DNA of 64,000 bases from Stercorarius parasiticus (Eukaryota > Chordata > Aves > Charadriiformes > Stercorariidae), in contig VWZL01002583.1 of NCBI GenBank assembly GCA_013396915.1, forward strand, positions 248,001-312,000, written 5' to 3'. Below, piece after piece: positions 25,225-37,330 of the stretch. Below the pieces are notes generated by a model. The model was not told the origin of the DNA. It saw nothing but the letters and a program-made list of their open reading frames with translations, and did not search any database. Each line of letters opens with the position of its first letter. The first letter of the stretch is position 1. Made by a program: the position numbers and the translations under genes.

Positions 25225-25510
25225 ATCAGCTTCCAGCAGACCCCTCCTGCCCAGGCCAGCAAAGCCCAGAGCCCAAACTGCTGCAAGTGGCACAAGCACC
25301 TGCCTCAGCCGGGCTCTCCAGGGCAGGCTCAGCCTGAGCGTCAGTTTGCCAAATGGATCTTGACAGCTTGCCAGAGCAGAGGGCGCTTACTTGCTCACTT
25401 ACATGCAGCCTCTTTTCCCGCATCTGCAAAACCTGCAGCTAAGCCTAATGTCTCCAGCTGCTCATACCTCCACTCCTCTTGCTCGCGCTCCAGCACCCAG
25501 AGGCCATCTA
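25225..25510. other. GC-rich patch, unassigned
   Basis: About 285 bp that is visibly GC-rich (CCCCTCCTGCCCAGGCCAGC and similar) in AT-rich flanks, with several CpGs but too few for a clear CpG island. On the minus strand a strong donor-like GTAAGTGA follows GGCTGCAT at about 25400. The minus-strand frame 25226-25429 is Ala/Ser/Gly-rich as expected from composition. It could be an old regulatory element or a non-coding exon; I cannot choose. Confidence 0.35.
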
Positions 25511-27180
25511 CCACATCTGAACAACACATTTAATCAGAGAAAACTCAGTTCAAGTTACTGCAAACAGAAAGGCATTCAAAACTCATTGACTTCCAACAGA
25601 TATTGGGTCCTCATTATGAAAAGGAAAAAGAACAAGAGCTAGGAGTTACAGAAGTCCTCTACGCATGTCTCTCACAGTCTCATTTCCTCAGAGTGAGAAC
25701 CCATGGGAGCTTATACCACCTTTATCATTATTTTTAGAGCCTACAATAATCAGATATTCTTAAAACCCTAAAGAAGGCTAGATATCCTTCAACTACAATC
25801 CTGCAAGTACTGTATGCTGTCCAAAACTAAGTTCCCTTCCTTAGTTTCCCTTAATTTATTATAAGGGAACTTCTACTGCTTTATCACTGTTACTGTTCTG
25901 GATTTCCCTGCCATTCACTGTGTTCCGCACAGGCTGCATAACATGGGAAAGAAGGAGAAGATAAGTGTTGTACAGGTAACGAGGAATGAGCACAATAAAG
26001 ATCTGCTATTCCAATAGGTGGTATTGGTATATGTTAAGTTTGAAATCCTTAAAGATTCAACAATGACTGGGAGGACACAGATCAGAGAAGATTTTTGTAC
26101 CAGAATCATTTAGTTAATTCAGACTATTAGAAATGCTGACCCACTCTCGTGTCACTTCCCATGTCTCAGGAGAGGAAGTTTGCTGCTGATGCAGGCAGCT
26201 AAGACTCAGACCTCCACAGCCAGTGCTCCGGGATTTTTCCTCTGCCTTTAACAATGCAGAAGGGAATTTCCATCAGGTTGCATTGATAAGGCCAAAGGGC
26301 TTGTTTGGAAAGAGATTTCTCAGCTGCTCAACCATGGATGGGTGTAAATATTTATGATGGTAGAAAAGCGTATCAAAATCTAGCATGAACATGTATGATC
26401 TTCCAAACACCCTATGAGACAAGCTGAAACCATACGGTTTACAACACATTAACATAGGTTGTGCTATGTTTCTCAACTCAGTAGGTACAGAAAGCTACAA
26501 GACCCGTTATGATTTCACTGTTGTGCAACAAAAGTGTCAGTGAAAGTTAATATTACTTACATAAGCATGCACATCCTTACTGGAAGGTTTAAAATACATG
26601 TAACTAGAGATGTTGCCCCAAGGCATAAATCTTTTTTTTCAGTAGGGTTGAAAATGGTGCTGTGACTATATTTGTGTTCTTTTTATATAAAGATACACCA
26701 GTTGGTGCTTGAAAACTATACAAACAGAGTCCCAATATAATAAGAACTGTGTTTGGGGGGATTTTTTTCTAGCAAGGTATTCAGGATACCATGAAAAGGA
26801 AGTGGGTGTCAGCCAGAAATTCCCCGAACTTTTTTTTTTTTTTAAATATTTAAACTGGTACACAAACAAATTTCACCCATGCACTAAATATGACCCCTTC
26901 CAAGAAGAAAGCTTTAAAATATTTAGGACAGACAAGTATTCAAGATTACAAGGAAATTAAAAAAAAAAAAATAAATCATAGCTAGGTACCATATGGAAAC
27001 TGTAAGGAAAAATTCAAGATGAAAAAATTAAGTTACTCAAGATCAAAATTTAATCGTACGTTGGCTTTCAAAAATAAAAAGCGGTATCATGTACAATAAA
27101 GAACTCTTTTTAGTAATTTCAAAAAAGAAAGCAAATAGTTTCAGTTCAAATTAATTTGCTCTCAATATGAAATGAAACAC
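25511..27180. other. Unique non-coding sequence
   Basis: No gene or named repeat. Holds a 14-base T-run (26830-26843) and a 13-base A-run (26959-26971). Confidence 0.5.
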
Positions 27181-27262
27181 ATAGAATAGAATCATAGAAT
27201 AGAATGATAGAATCATCTAGTTGGAAGGGACCTTTAAGATCCATCAAGTCTACCTTGTTTAA
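27181..27262 (-). mobile_element. CR1 LINE, very short 3' stub
   Basis: Only the last 80 or so bases of a CR1 copy on the minus strand. The terminal 8-bp-type repeat has degenerated and expanded (ATAGAATAGAATCATAGAAT and onward), followed by TAGTTGGAAGGGACCTTTAA and GATCCATCAAGTC. No coding part remains. It is 310 bp from the next CR1 copy in the same orientation. Confidence 0.85.
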
Positions 27263-27305
27263 CCTTTAAAAAGTTTAACATCTTCCAGTGTTTCTAAGGA
27301 CGATT

Positions 27306-27341
27306 AAAAAAAAAAAAATCAGTTTCACACACACACAAAAA
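27306..27341. repeat. A-run and CA microsatellite
   Basis: Thirteen A residues, a short spacer and six CA units (27325-27336) followed by an A-run. Confidence 0.8.
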
Positions 27342-27570
27342 AAGATGTTTTGAAAGGTACTTTTTTTAAAAGTAACTATTTAACAAAACCAACAGAAACC
27401 TTTATGTACTAAAATGGAATGTTCAACAGCAGCACATCTTGTTGTCACGTTTGCTTTACTTTCTAAAGTAGAAAGCACATGTACTTAAGACTCCTTTGAA
27501 AACATTGGTCCGGTATTTGCTCAGGACAAATGTTTTAGTACCATTCCCCTCATAACAAAGGTTCCCTGTA

Positions 27571-27840
27571 AATCACAGAATCACAGAATTGTAGGGTTTG
27601 GAAGAGACCTTCAGAGATCATCTAGTCCAATCCCCCTGCCAGAGCAGGATCACCTAGAGCAGGTTGCACAGGAACGCATCCAGGCGGGTTTTGAATATCT
27701 CCAGAGAAGGAGACTCCACCACCTCTCTGGGCAGCCTGTTGCAGTGCTCTGTCACCCTCAAAGTAAAGAGGTTTTTTGTCATGTTGAGATGGCATTTCCT
27801 GTGTTCTAGCTTGTGTCTGTTGCCCCTTGCCCTGAACAAT
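27571..27840 (-). mobile_element. CR1 LINE, 3' fragment; fits the 3' half of the copy at 29794
   Basis: A minus-strand CR1 3' end, about 270 bp, of the subfamily whose ORF tail reads HKLEHRK. The terminus has two ATCACAGA-type units, then TTTGGAAGAGACCTTCAGAG and AGTCCAATCCCCCTGCC. The minus-strand frame 27654-27848 encodes the ORF end ([20 protein letters not shown]) and stops at the usual place. Its 5' limit corresponds almost exactly to the point where the copy at 29794-30220, in the same orientation, breaks off at an N. The two may be halves of one element separated by 1.95 kb, or separate insertions. Confidence 0.93.
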
Positions 27841-28937
27841 TCATTCAATGTTCTACTTCAATTTAGAACGTGCTTTCACAATCTCTGCCTCCACTGCCTC
27901 CAGCCTCATCCACAGGCACAATATCTTCTTTACTTCCCACTTTCCCTTTTTACCCATTACCAGCTTCTCTTATCTGCAGAAGAGTAATCTTAGCACCTTG
28001 CCACCTCCTGTTCATATTAATTTCCCAGTATCTCTTTGATTCATCGATTCTCCTTCACATTAGAAGAAAAAAAAAAAAATCTCATCTTGCAAGCCCCCTC
28101 CCTGCTGTATAATACCTTTTGCTTGCCTCTCCCCCATCAGTTTAATAGTTTATTGCCAGAGTAACACTACATTGCTCAGCCCTCTAAACCATTCTGGGAA
28201 ACACTTCTTGTTATGAAAAATGCCTTATACAGTATTTTACACTAACTTTACCAGTTCCTGCTTAGCTTGAAAGAATTTATGGAAATACTGCACAATAGTG
28301 TGGCTGCTGAAGTAGATGCATTCTTTCAAAAAAAGATTATTCCATTTGATTCCCTCCCCCTAAAGGTTTTTGATTCCCAAGCAGTCTCACTTCCACAGGA
28401 TTACTACATAAATGCAGAGTAGCTGCTTCCTTAACCTTGCTAGCTCAGCTGTTTTTATGACTTTTTCTGGTGCTGATACCCTAACAGAACACAGCAACCA
28501 TCAGGGATTATCCATCTGCAAATTATATGTAAACCCAGCTCTATTTTCACTCAAAGATTAGAAGCAGATGGGTTTGGGGGATTATTCTACCCATTAACCA
28601 GAGTATTAGAGAGAGCAAACAATTGCCATCTTAAATTCACCTATGTAAGCTACGCTGATGTTAAGGTTCTCTGCTATGGTTTAATAGCACTGTATCATTG
28701 TTAAAAATATTCAAAACACATATTTAGGGAGGGAAAACAATTGCCAGGATTCTTCCTTCGATGTTACAACCATATATCTAATTAAGAGGGAAGTGGTCAA
28801 TTAAAATTGCACAAACGACCCACTGGAAAACAAGAGGAAAATTGTTGTGGGATAAAAGGAAAGGTAGACTGCAATTCAGCAATCAGGAACCTACAGTAAA
28901 AAGAAAACAGAAGTGAAAAATCAGATCATTGCCACTT

Positions 28938-28960
28938 AAAAAAATAAATAAATAAATAAA
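28938..28960. repeat. AAAT microsatellite
   Basis: About four AAAT units after an A-run. Confidence 0.85.
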
Positions 28961-29568
28961 GCCAAAGCATTACATAGCTTGGAGAAAAACACCTTCCATC
29001 CACACGTTACAAAAACAGATGGGAAGTGATCATTAGGTCAAGCACTCCAAGTCAGACAGAGACACTATTAAGGTTGCCTATTCAAATCTAACTCACTCCC
29101 AGTGATCATTGTATTCGTTGCTACAGGAGTCAGTAACCTACAGCTTTGGTGCCAAAAGCTATGCCCATGCTGGCAAGTAGTGCTGCCAAGTAGGATCCAC
29201 ATCCCAGCAAGAGCAACCAGGATTTGCGATGGTGCATGGCCAAAGATGTACTTCTGACTAGCCCCAGCCTGATCCCATGAATTGAGCACTCATTCAGGGC
29301 CGGAGACATGCTCACCTTAGGCAGGCTGATCTAAAAGTCAGGTTTTGCACTCCATGACCAATCTATGAGAAAAGCCAAAGCAAGGCAGGTGATAATGATT
29401 TCAGCATCAATATTAAAAGCACACTCCTGATATAAATCAGCTCACTAGTGTAAACACATCCCTTGCAGTAAGCATGCGCATCAGTTCTGACTGACACACA
29501 GCCAGTTTATGCATAAGCTGGGCTAGAAGGCAGAATATCACTAAATGGACAATTTCCAGAGCTACTGG

Positions 29569-29586
29569 CTTGCATATATATGCAAG
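29569..29586. repeat. 18-bp perfect palindrome
   Basis: CTTGCATATATATGCAAG is its own reverse complement, with an alternating TA centre. No function assigned. Confidence 0.9.
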
Positions 29587-29792
29587 TTACTGGAAGTATC
29601 TCACATTCCTCATCCACTGTAGAATATCAAATTACACAGGTATGGTCTGTTTTAGGAATAAATAAATCCAACTCAGCAGTGTCAATACATGCAGTAACCA
29701 TCTCCATTGTGAAACTGCTTTTATAAGGTTAGTTTCCCATGGAAAAATCTCATAAAGTCAACAATATGACCAGGAAACTTTTCACTAGCTTT

Positions 29793-29793
29793 N
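29793..29793. other. Ambiguous base N at a CR1 break; probable collapsed gap
   Basis: A single N sits where CR1 sequence to its right stops and unique sequence to its left starts. A lone N at a repeat breakpoint is typical of a contig join of unknown size. Confidence 0.7.
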
Positions 29794-30220
29794 TGTCACT
29801 GGCCACCACTGAAAAAGAGCCTGGCCCCATCCTCCTGACGCCCACCCTTTAAGTATTTAGAAGCATTGATAAGATCCCCCCTCAGTCGTCTTTTTTCCAG
29901 ACTGAATCGACCCAAATCCTTCAGCCTTTCTTCATAAGAGAGGTGTTCCAGTCCCCTAATCATCTTCGTAGCCCTTTGCTGCACCCTCTCCAGCAGTTCC
30001 CTGACCTTCTTGAACCGGGGAGCCCAGAACTGGACACAGTACTCCAGATACGGCCTCACCAAGGCAGAGTAGAGGGGGAGGATGACCTCCCTCGACCTGC
30101 TGGCCACACTCTTCTTGATGCATCCCAGGAGGTCATTGGCCTTCTTGGCCACAAGGGCACACTGCTGGCTCATGGTCATCCTGTTGTCCACCAGGACTCC
30201 CATGTCCCAGTTTTCCATTC
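29794..30220 (-). mobile_element. CR1 LINE, internal fragment of the RT ORF region
   Basis: About 430 bp of the C-terminal third of the CR1 reverse-transcriptase ORF on the minus strand. It runs without a stop from [20 protein letters not shown] through [19 protein letters not shown] and [20 protein letters not shown] to GARLF. The tail of the ORF and the 3' UTR are missing: the copy ends at the N at 29793. A CR1 copy lacking its 3' end is unusual, because target-primed reverse transcription starts there and truncation is normally at the 5' end. The missing part matches 27571-27840. The 5' limit at about 30220 is approximate. Confidence 0.93.
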
Positions 30221-33200
30221 TGGACTTCTTCATTACACAGCTTAATGTCCATTATTCTGTTTTCCAGAAGGTACCTGCACTACTCAGTGTAAAGTCCTAT
30301 GGCTTATCAGTGAATGCCACAGATCAGTCCTCCAAATTTTTCACTCATTACATCTCACAAAAGCTGGAATTTTACATTAATAGAGAGCTGACCTTCAGAA
30401 TTACTGGGGTCACTAACATCTTCTCTGTTTTTTTATAAGGATACAGTCTCTTTTTCCTCTCCTCTTTCCCCCATACTTCCTCCATTGTTTCTTATTTTTC
30501 CTCATTCAGAAAGCAATATCGCACGTGCTACAAGGTTGTTGAATTTCAAATGGAAAGTGTAAGGGAAAAGGATCAATGAAAGGATCCTCAAAGCCATCAA
30601 AAAAAAGAAGGGAGGAAATTCTCAACATTTCTGCCGTTGATTATCTTCAAAGAGGCAAATGAAAAGTTACCTAGGTCAAAGAAAAAGGTTATATTGAAGA
30701 AGCAATAGAAAAAGTAAAGAACATGAGCAATAACTTAGGTAATCAAATCTGAATTTGTTGTCTCTGCTCTGAACCTGTTGTTATTTATGGAAACAACGAA
30801 CACAGCAGTTGCAATGCAATGACTAGAATAATGCCTGGCAATAATGATATTAAATCCATGTTGTTCTAATTATTCTCAGTGTGTAATCTGGTTCTCTCCT
30901 CAGTCTTGCTGTCTAAAAGCAGCTGGGCTTCCTTCATTCCAGCAGAGTGCAGCATGAAGACAAAAGTCACCTTTCATTTCTCTTTCTCATTCACTGGGTC
31001 ACTGAACAGGAGGATACCTTTGGGTACAAAGGAAGGAAGGAAGTCACAAGGCAAGTACTTCGCCTCTTGCGAGTCTAAAAATCAGTTTTGAAGCATTACC
31101 TCCAGCATTCTGTTACAACGAACACAGCAACAATATACAGGAAAAGCTTATCAAGGAAATAAGACAGCTTCACTAGTGAACAGAGGAGACTGAAGTCACC
31201 AAGGCAAGTGAACTGACATATTAATGGATTCAACAAAATATTCTGTGACAGAGCACTCTTACAGATTCAGAACAGTTCAATACACAGAAAACAAAACACA
31301 AGATATCAGGATGCCTGTCTCTAATAAATTCCAAGCTTTGATCAAATCGTCCTCTCCCAGAAATATATAAATGGATATACATTTTGTGATGGATTCTCTT
31401 CTACCTCATATGTTATACTTCCATCAATACTCAAGTTTTTCTTCAGTCTGGGTTTACTTGTACGTCCGTCCCACTCCTTTTCATAAAAACACTTATTAAC
31501 TAGTAGCTTTGATCTCTCTGCTCTTCAAAATTCAATTAATACCAGCGAAAGACTGAGAAGTAGAGACATGCAGATACGGGAAGAAATGCTTAAGAAAAAT
31601 TATAATGGATTCTATTTTAAAGAGTTAATTGAAACAAACCTGAACCACAGGTTTAGCAATCCAACTCTCACTATGGCCTACTGGCAGCAAAAGTTCACAA
31701 AGCCACAAGGAGTAAACAGAGCAATCCATTCCTTGCTCCACTTTTCTCATAACCAAAACCACCTGGGGGGCCTGGGGTTGGGAACTGTAATTCTTTCGGT
31801 GACATTTTTGGTGGGAATGGAACTCACAAAAAAAACACGGAGGAAAAAAATTCAGGGAAAGGTGATGGAAAAAGAGCTGCCTACGAGTATTGGTGGCACA
31901 CAAGTCAATGCTGTGCTTAGCATGTTGTGGATGGTGCAAGATACAGCTGATTTTAACAAAGTATAGGGAATTCCAATTAGCTATATCATGAATAGAAAGG
32001 GATTTGGTGAAAATACTAAGGAAGTAAAAAGCTCCATAAAAAGAACTCTTTACTTCAGAAAATGGCTTGCATGTATCACAGTGTAAACCACTACTCCCAA
32101 GCCTGTATGAAGACTGCATTTAATTTACCATTACAACTTTCCTCTAAAAATGTATACAAGAGTTTCTAATTCATACACTAGTTTGCAATTCTTGCCCTCC
32201 CTGCAAAAAAAATTTAAAATAAAATATATAGAAACTTATAAAAATATAAGAGGCTGGAGGTCCTGAACTGAACACCTCATCTGGACATTCATGCTTTCAG
32301 TAATTTCATTCTCTGAAGTTAATTTCTCCATTAATAGAAATATGTGCAGTGAAATGCATTTTTTTTTACTAAATTCAGTATATATTCCCTACATCTACTA
32401 CCAATAAATCCTTGATTTATCACCTAACTCCACAATATCACTTGGTTCTGCCAAAAGAACATTTGGGCTACATACTCACCCTGAACTAGAAAGCATAAGG
32501 AACACATATTCCGTAATTTATACACTAACCTGAGCAGGTAAATACAGAACATGAAGCATCCATACAGCCTCCCATGCTTGCCCAAGGTAACAGTTTGTTT
32601 AAGACAACGACAACTGCTACAGAGTTGTTAAGCAGTATGGATCTATTTCTATTCCAATTTGATACAATTATTTAAGTGCCTTAAGTATTTCAGAAGGTAT
32701 TGCCTTCAGCTTCCAGACTACTGCAGAGGCAGTAGGTGTTTATCATCTTAGGCACCTTTCAAAAAGCAGGCAGTTTTAATTCCTATAATGTAGTGATGGC
32801 ATTTCAAGAGGCAAGATAGTAAATGTATCCTCTTCAAATAAGCAGGATACATTTAGTAAGTAACTGCATTTCCCCTCGCATGAGTTGCTCTCAGCTGGTT
32901 GGCAACGGAGCTCTTCCTTGCAAACTAACTTCAAGCATTACTGTAAAAAAAATAAAAAGAATCTGAGGAATTTATGAATCAAGGTCACCATAAATCCATT
33001 TGATAGTCAACAGATCCAGTCGTGTCCACCGGTTTGTACATTGATCAGGTTCAGATCACAGTTATTGTGTTAAGGAAAGTATTTCAGATAGGATGTCTTA
33101 GTAGCACACAAAAATAGCTATCAAGCCACATATGGTTAAATATACAATTCTAGTACCTGAGATTAATATAAGCCTAATATTTTAAGCAAAGAAATTGAAC

Positions 33201-36200
33201 AAGACCTGGAAGGATTAGTGACTGATCTCATTTCTTGGACTGAACCCATCTTCCCTGAACAACAGCTGGAGCAGAAGTTGACTATGGAAGAGATTTTCAT
33301 TTACACATCCAGCACTAATATCTGTGAATATCATCTGGAACAACACATTAGTATTACTGACACCATGACCTTCAAAACGCAGCTGCTGCAAAGGGTCCGC
33401 CCCACATCAGGTAGCTGCAGACACTTCCCACTGTGTATCACCTCTCATTGTGTACCCTCATGGTTTCCCGACTGAAGAGTGTGACTGGGGTCTTTGAAGC
33501 CCAAATGGAAAGGAACGCTACTTCTCAGTACTTGCTACAATTACATCGTCATCGTCCTGACACAAACATTGTAAATAAATTCCACTAAGAATTTTTCTGG
33601 CTAAGGTCATGGAGAAATTGTAGTTTCATCCTACTCTTGTGTACATACTTGCATACATACCTGCACTTTCCTTTTGGGTTAGGTACCAGGATAATGCAGG
33701 AAAACAGAAAAAGCCCAGAAGAATTCTGATTGTATAATGGCTATTTTCTAACATTAATATCTCAACTAAATGATCATAAGCATAACTAAAGAGACTCACA
33801 CTGGTTTTCATCAAAGTTGATACAGAAAATGACAGCGTGCCAGATAAATGCTCATTCTGTAAGTTAAAAAAAATTCCTTTTTAGAGTTCATTTTACACTT
33901 TGGTTCAGAGTTAAACGCAGTATGATTAAGGAAAAGCACACAGAGGGAACATGGCACTACATATGGGTTAGTGAATCTTAAGTTTCATGTCGCCGTTTCA
34001 TGGAGGTTAAAGAAACATTTTAAGAAAAACCCAGATAACTACATTCCTCTGTGATCTTTGCTTCTTAAGCTGTGGCATTACCTTCACATAACCCATTGGG
34101 GACTGTAATTTAAAATCATTTATTAAATGTAAATAGTATTTGTCTTCATCTGTGTTAATCTCTATGCTAATTTTTTATTCATACAGTCATATGCAGAATG
34201 TATTCAACTTCTCACTACAATAAGCAAAAAAAACCGTCCAAAATCTCAAATGACTGTATATATTACTGCATCTTTCACAATGATCAATACAGAGCATTTA
34301 CTTAGACAGTTCTCTTTAATAAAGCATTCAGTAGAAAGAACGTGTATTTCTAGCATGTTTAGGTACAGTAAACGAAAATATTGGGTGGATAAAGTGCCTG
34401 TGGAGAGATTCTTTTATGAATGAAACATTACCCGCCTAACTTCATAGAGACTTTTACAAAGTAAAAGTACAAAGAATTAGTATCTTGGTAGGAAAAATAA
34501 AAATTAATAAAAAATTAGGGACAGATATCTGGAGCAGGGGAACAACAGTGAAACAATTAGCATGCAAACACGCACTGGAAAGTTTAATTAATTACTTTTC
34601 CCTAACAGTTGCCCATGTTGAAGTAATACTGTTCAGGATGCTGAACCCTGATCAGATGTGTGCTGTAATCATGTATGCAGAGGGACGATTGATTGGAAAC
34701 ACTAATTTGCTACAGCACAACAGTTAACACTGAGCATTATTGTGAACAACTCTAACTGTGATAACACCTGACATAAATACTTTAGTCAGCTAAAATATAT
34801 TTTAAAAATTAGCATAGATAAGTGTCATATGTTATATTATATTCATACCCAGCAACACTCCAAAGTAGGCTCATGCACTACTGAGTTATGCAAATGTGCA
34901 GCAATAATAAGGAGTGGAGCTTGCTTACTTTTCTATGTGCCCAAGAACTGAAGTATTTTGAAACTGCGTTTTCTAAACGTGTTATTAGGGAGCTGTAAAG
35001 AGTTTCCATTTTTAGATTCCCCAAGGCTGTACATGTAAATTGCCCAATAATGATTTTCTCCACAGAAAACAAAGCAACATGTAGAAAAATCTCATCTTCC
35101 TATTCCATCAGACCTCTTTTAGTACTCTGATCTTTTGTGCTCCCTCTGAATTTCCCAGTCCTGCCCAACTGTGAGTAAAATAAAGTGAAAATCCCTTCTA
35201 AATAGTCAGAGGTAACAGCAAACACTTGACAATTACGGTAGAAAAAGTAATACAGTGGCAAAGAAGGAGAAAGGGTTATAGCAGTCCTGGATACAATTCC
35301 TTTCTATATAAAGCAGTTCTGTTTTGCACTGTACATTGATGTTCTTTCCCAGTTCTGGGTTTTTCTTTGGGTTGGCACCTATGTGTGTGGTTTAAACCTA
35401 TTTCCGTAGTACTGAATTACTGAAACTGGCAATATCCATGTATAAAAGTACCAAAGACAGACTGACATCCTTTATGTGCTATAGATCTATGTTAATCCCT
35501 GGACAATAAAAAAAAAAAAAATACAAAAAGATACAGCACCCATGGGTGCAGAACAAACTGTAACGTGCCGTTATAATGTTTGACATGCAAATATCAACAC
35601 ATCCTAAAAAAAGCAAGGTGTAAGTTACCAAAATATTTCAAAGGAATCTAACAGTTAGCACATCTCTACTAAGATTATTAGATCAGCTTTACAAAATTTC
35701 TTTGGGCAAGGAATATTCTCCCATAAGCAGAAAAAAAATAGTTAGGGGAGAGGGGAGATCAAAGACATTGGTTATTCTAATGAAAGTGAGAGACTTCTTG
35801 CAAACATGATCCATTCTGATGACTTTTTCTTAAGACCGCCTAGTGCTTTCCCTCTATGTAGTTTGCGCCCAGTGCTAAAAGTAAGTACTAAACAAAGTAA
35901 GACTAAATAAAACCTCTTCCTATGCAAAGATCTACTATCACAATCAGCAGTCTTAACAGAGAAGTGTACCGTATTTTTCCATCCCAGCACTGAACTAATT
36001 AATTAAGTCCCAGAGAGCCTTTACAGGACAATACATAGATAAACCAGGTTAATTCATAAACTTGAGCTGCTCTCACTTTTGCAGGTCAGGTTCTGCAAAA
36101 AGAGCAAAGAATTCAAGGTTCAGGATCTTCAACATTTTCAGCACAACTAACTTTTCTCCAATGAGAAAGAAGGAAAAAATACCAAGGGAAAAATGAGAAT

Positions 36201-37151
36201 ACTTTCTCTAAGAGAGTCACAAGGATACAGGTGTATACAAAGATGTAGTAGCCAATGTAACAGCCACTCTACCCATTAGTGAAATCAACTCTGCTACTGG
36301 CAAAAAAACCCCATGACATTAAATAACTGGCTGAAAGCATACTGCTAACACTAGAAAGCAAATAAGTAAATATTCTCACATCTCTTATTCAAGAAAATGT
36401 TATCACAGATTTATACTGCTGACACAGTCCATTTTCAGTCATTTCAACACCTATAATGCACGCAGCTGAAATTCATAGAATTCCTTAGTGCATAGTTACC
36501 CAGTTCCCTGAAGACTGCAGTCCAAGCAAACAATGAGTACACACTCCTATTATGCGCTAAATTCATTATGAGGAATAATGAATATTGCTTTAATTCTGTT
36601 GCCTTAGGCCGCTCATATCATAAACCATAGGAGTTGTGTCACCAATGCCTGAAAAAGAATTGAAGCCATAATTTATGCATATTTTAAGACTGCAAAAGTA
36701 ACACATTTCAGGAGCCTGTCTTTTCACTTTATAATCTTTTAGAGAACACTGCAGTTCTAACATATTCCAGTAGGTTCTCTTTAGTATGTTTTGTATGTTT
36801 TCTTCAATATTTTATGTACAAGATGGTCCTTTTTGTCAGGTCATGACACAACAGCTAAAAAATACAGACCAGCCAAATAACGTTAGAGCAAACTCATGTA
36901 TGCAACATAGGCAAAAACCTCCAAACTACCAATGTGCAAGACGTGGCTATTGACCCAGGATTAACCTTACCCCAGAGCGGCAAGGCTTTCAGATTAAAGC
37001 AGAGGTGGGCTGCAGAGCTGAAGGTGTCCCATGACCAAACAGGGAAAGCAAGCCAGCAGTCTCACATTTCTTACTAAAAACAGCACCCTGCCCAAAAGAC
37101 ATTTCAGATAAAAGGTTAATGTCACACTTCCCTGTCTTTGTAAGGAAACTA
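30221..37151. other. Unique non-coding sequence
   Basis: Nearly 7 kb with no recognisable gene or transposon. A GGAA-type short run lies at about 31027-31041 and a 14-base A-run at 35508-35521. The longest frames are 132 codons (31568-31966, plus) and, overlapping on the other strand, 164 codons (31625-32119). Neither has a recognisable domain, and the overlap means at most one could be real. I score neither as a gene. Confidence 0.5.
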
Positions 37152-37330
37152 TATAATCATAGAATGGTTTGAGTTGAAAGGGACCTTGAAGATTATCTAG
37201 TTCCAACCCTCCTGCCACGGGCAGGGACACCTCCCACTAGACTGGGTTGCTCAAAGCCCCATCCAGCCTGGTCTTGAACACTTCCAGGGATGGGGCATCC
37301 ATAGCTTTTCTGGGCAACCTGTTCCAGTGA
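37152..37330 (-). mobile_element. CR1 LINE, short 3' fragment
   Basis: About 180 bp of a minus-strand CR1 3' end: terminus AATCATAGAATGG, then TTGAAAGGGACCTTGAAGAT, GCCACGGGCAGGGACACC and ACTTCCAGGGATGGGGCATC, stopping within the GGCAACCTGTTCCAGTG block. Only the last few codons of the ORF and the 3' UTR remain. Confidence 0.93.

Larger units (their letters stand above)
27841..29792. other. Unidentified 1.95-kb segment between two matching CR1 halves
   Basis: Unique-looking sequence with a 13-base A-run (28067-28079) and an AAAT microsatellite (28938-28960). It also holds an 18-bp perfect palindrome CTTGCATATATATGCAAG (29569-29586). A minus-strand frame (29130-29315) ends in a hydrophobic, membrane-like segment (WLLLLGCGSYLAALL), but I recognise no family. 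I found no LTRs, terminal inverted repeats or CR1 sequence that would mark the segment as an insertion. Confidence 0.45.

Noticed and set aside
29130..29315. Minus-strand frame ending in a membrane-like segment, considered as a retrogene.
   Set aside because: No family recognised, no poly(A) tail at the right end, and the frame is short.
31568..32119. Overlapping long frames on both strands (132 and 164 codons).
   Set aside because: No recognisable domain, no splice or promoter context, and they oppose each other over the same bases; chance length in AT-rich DNA is plausible.
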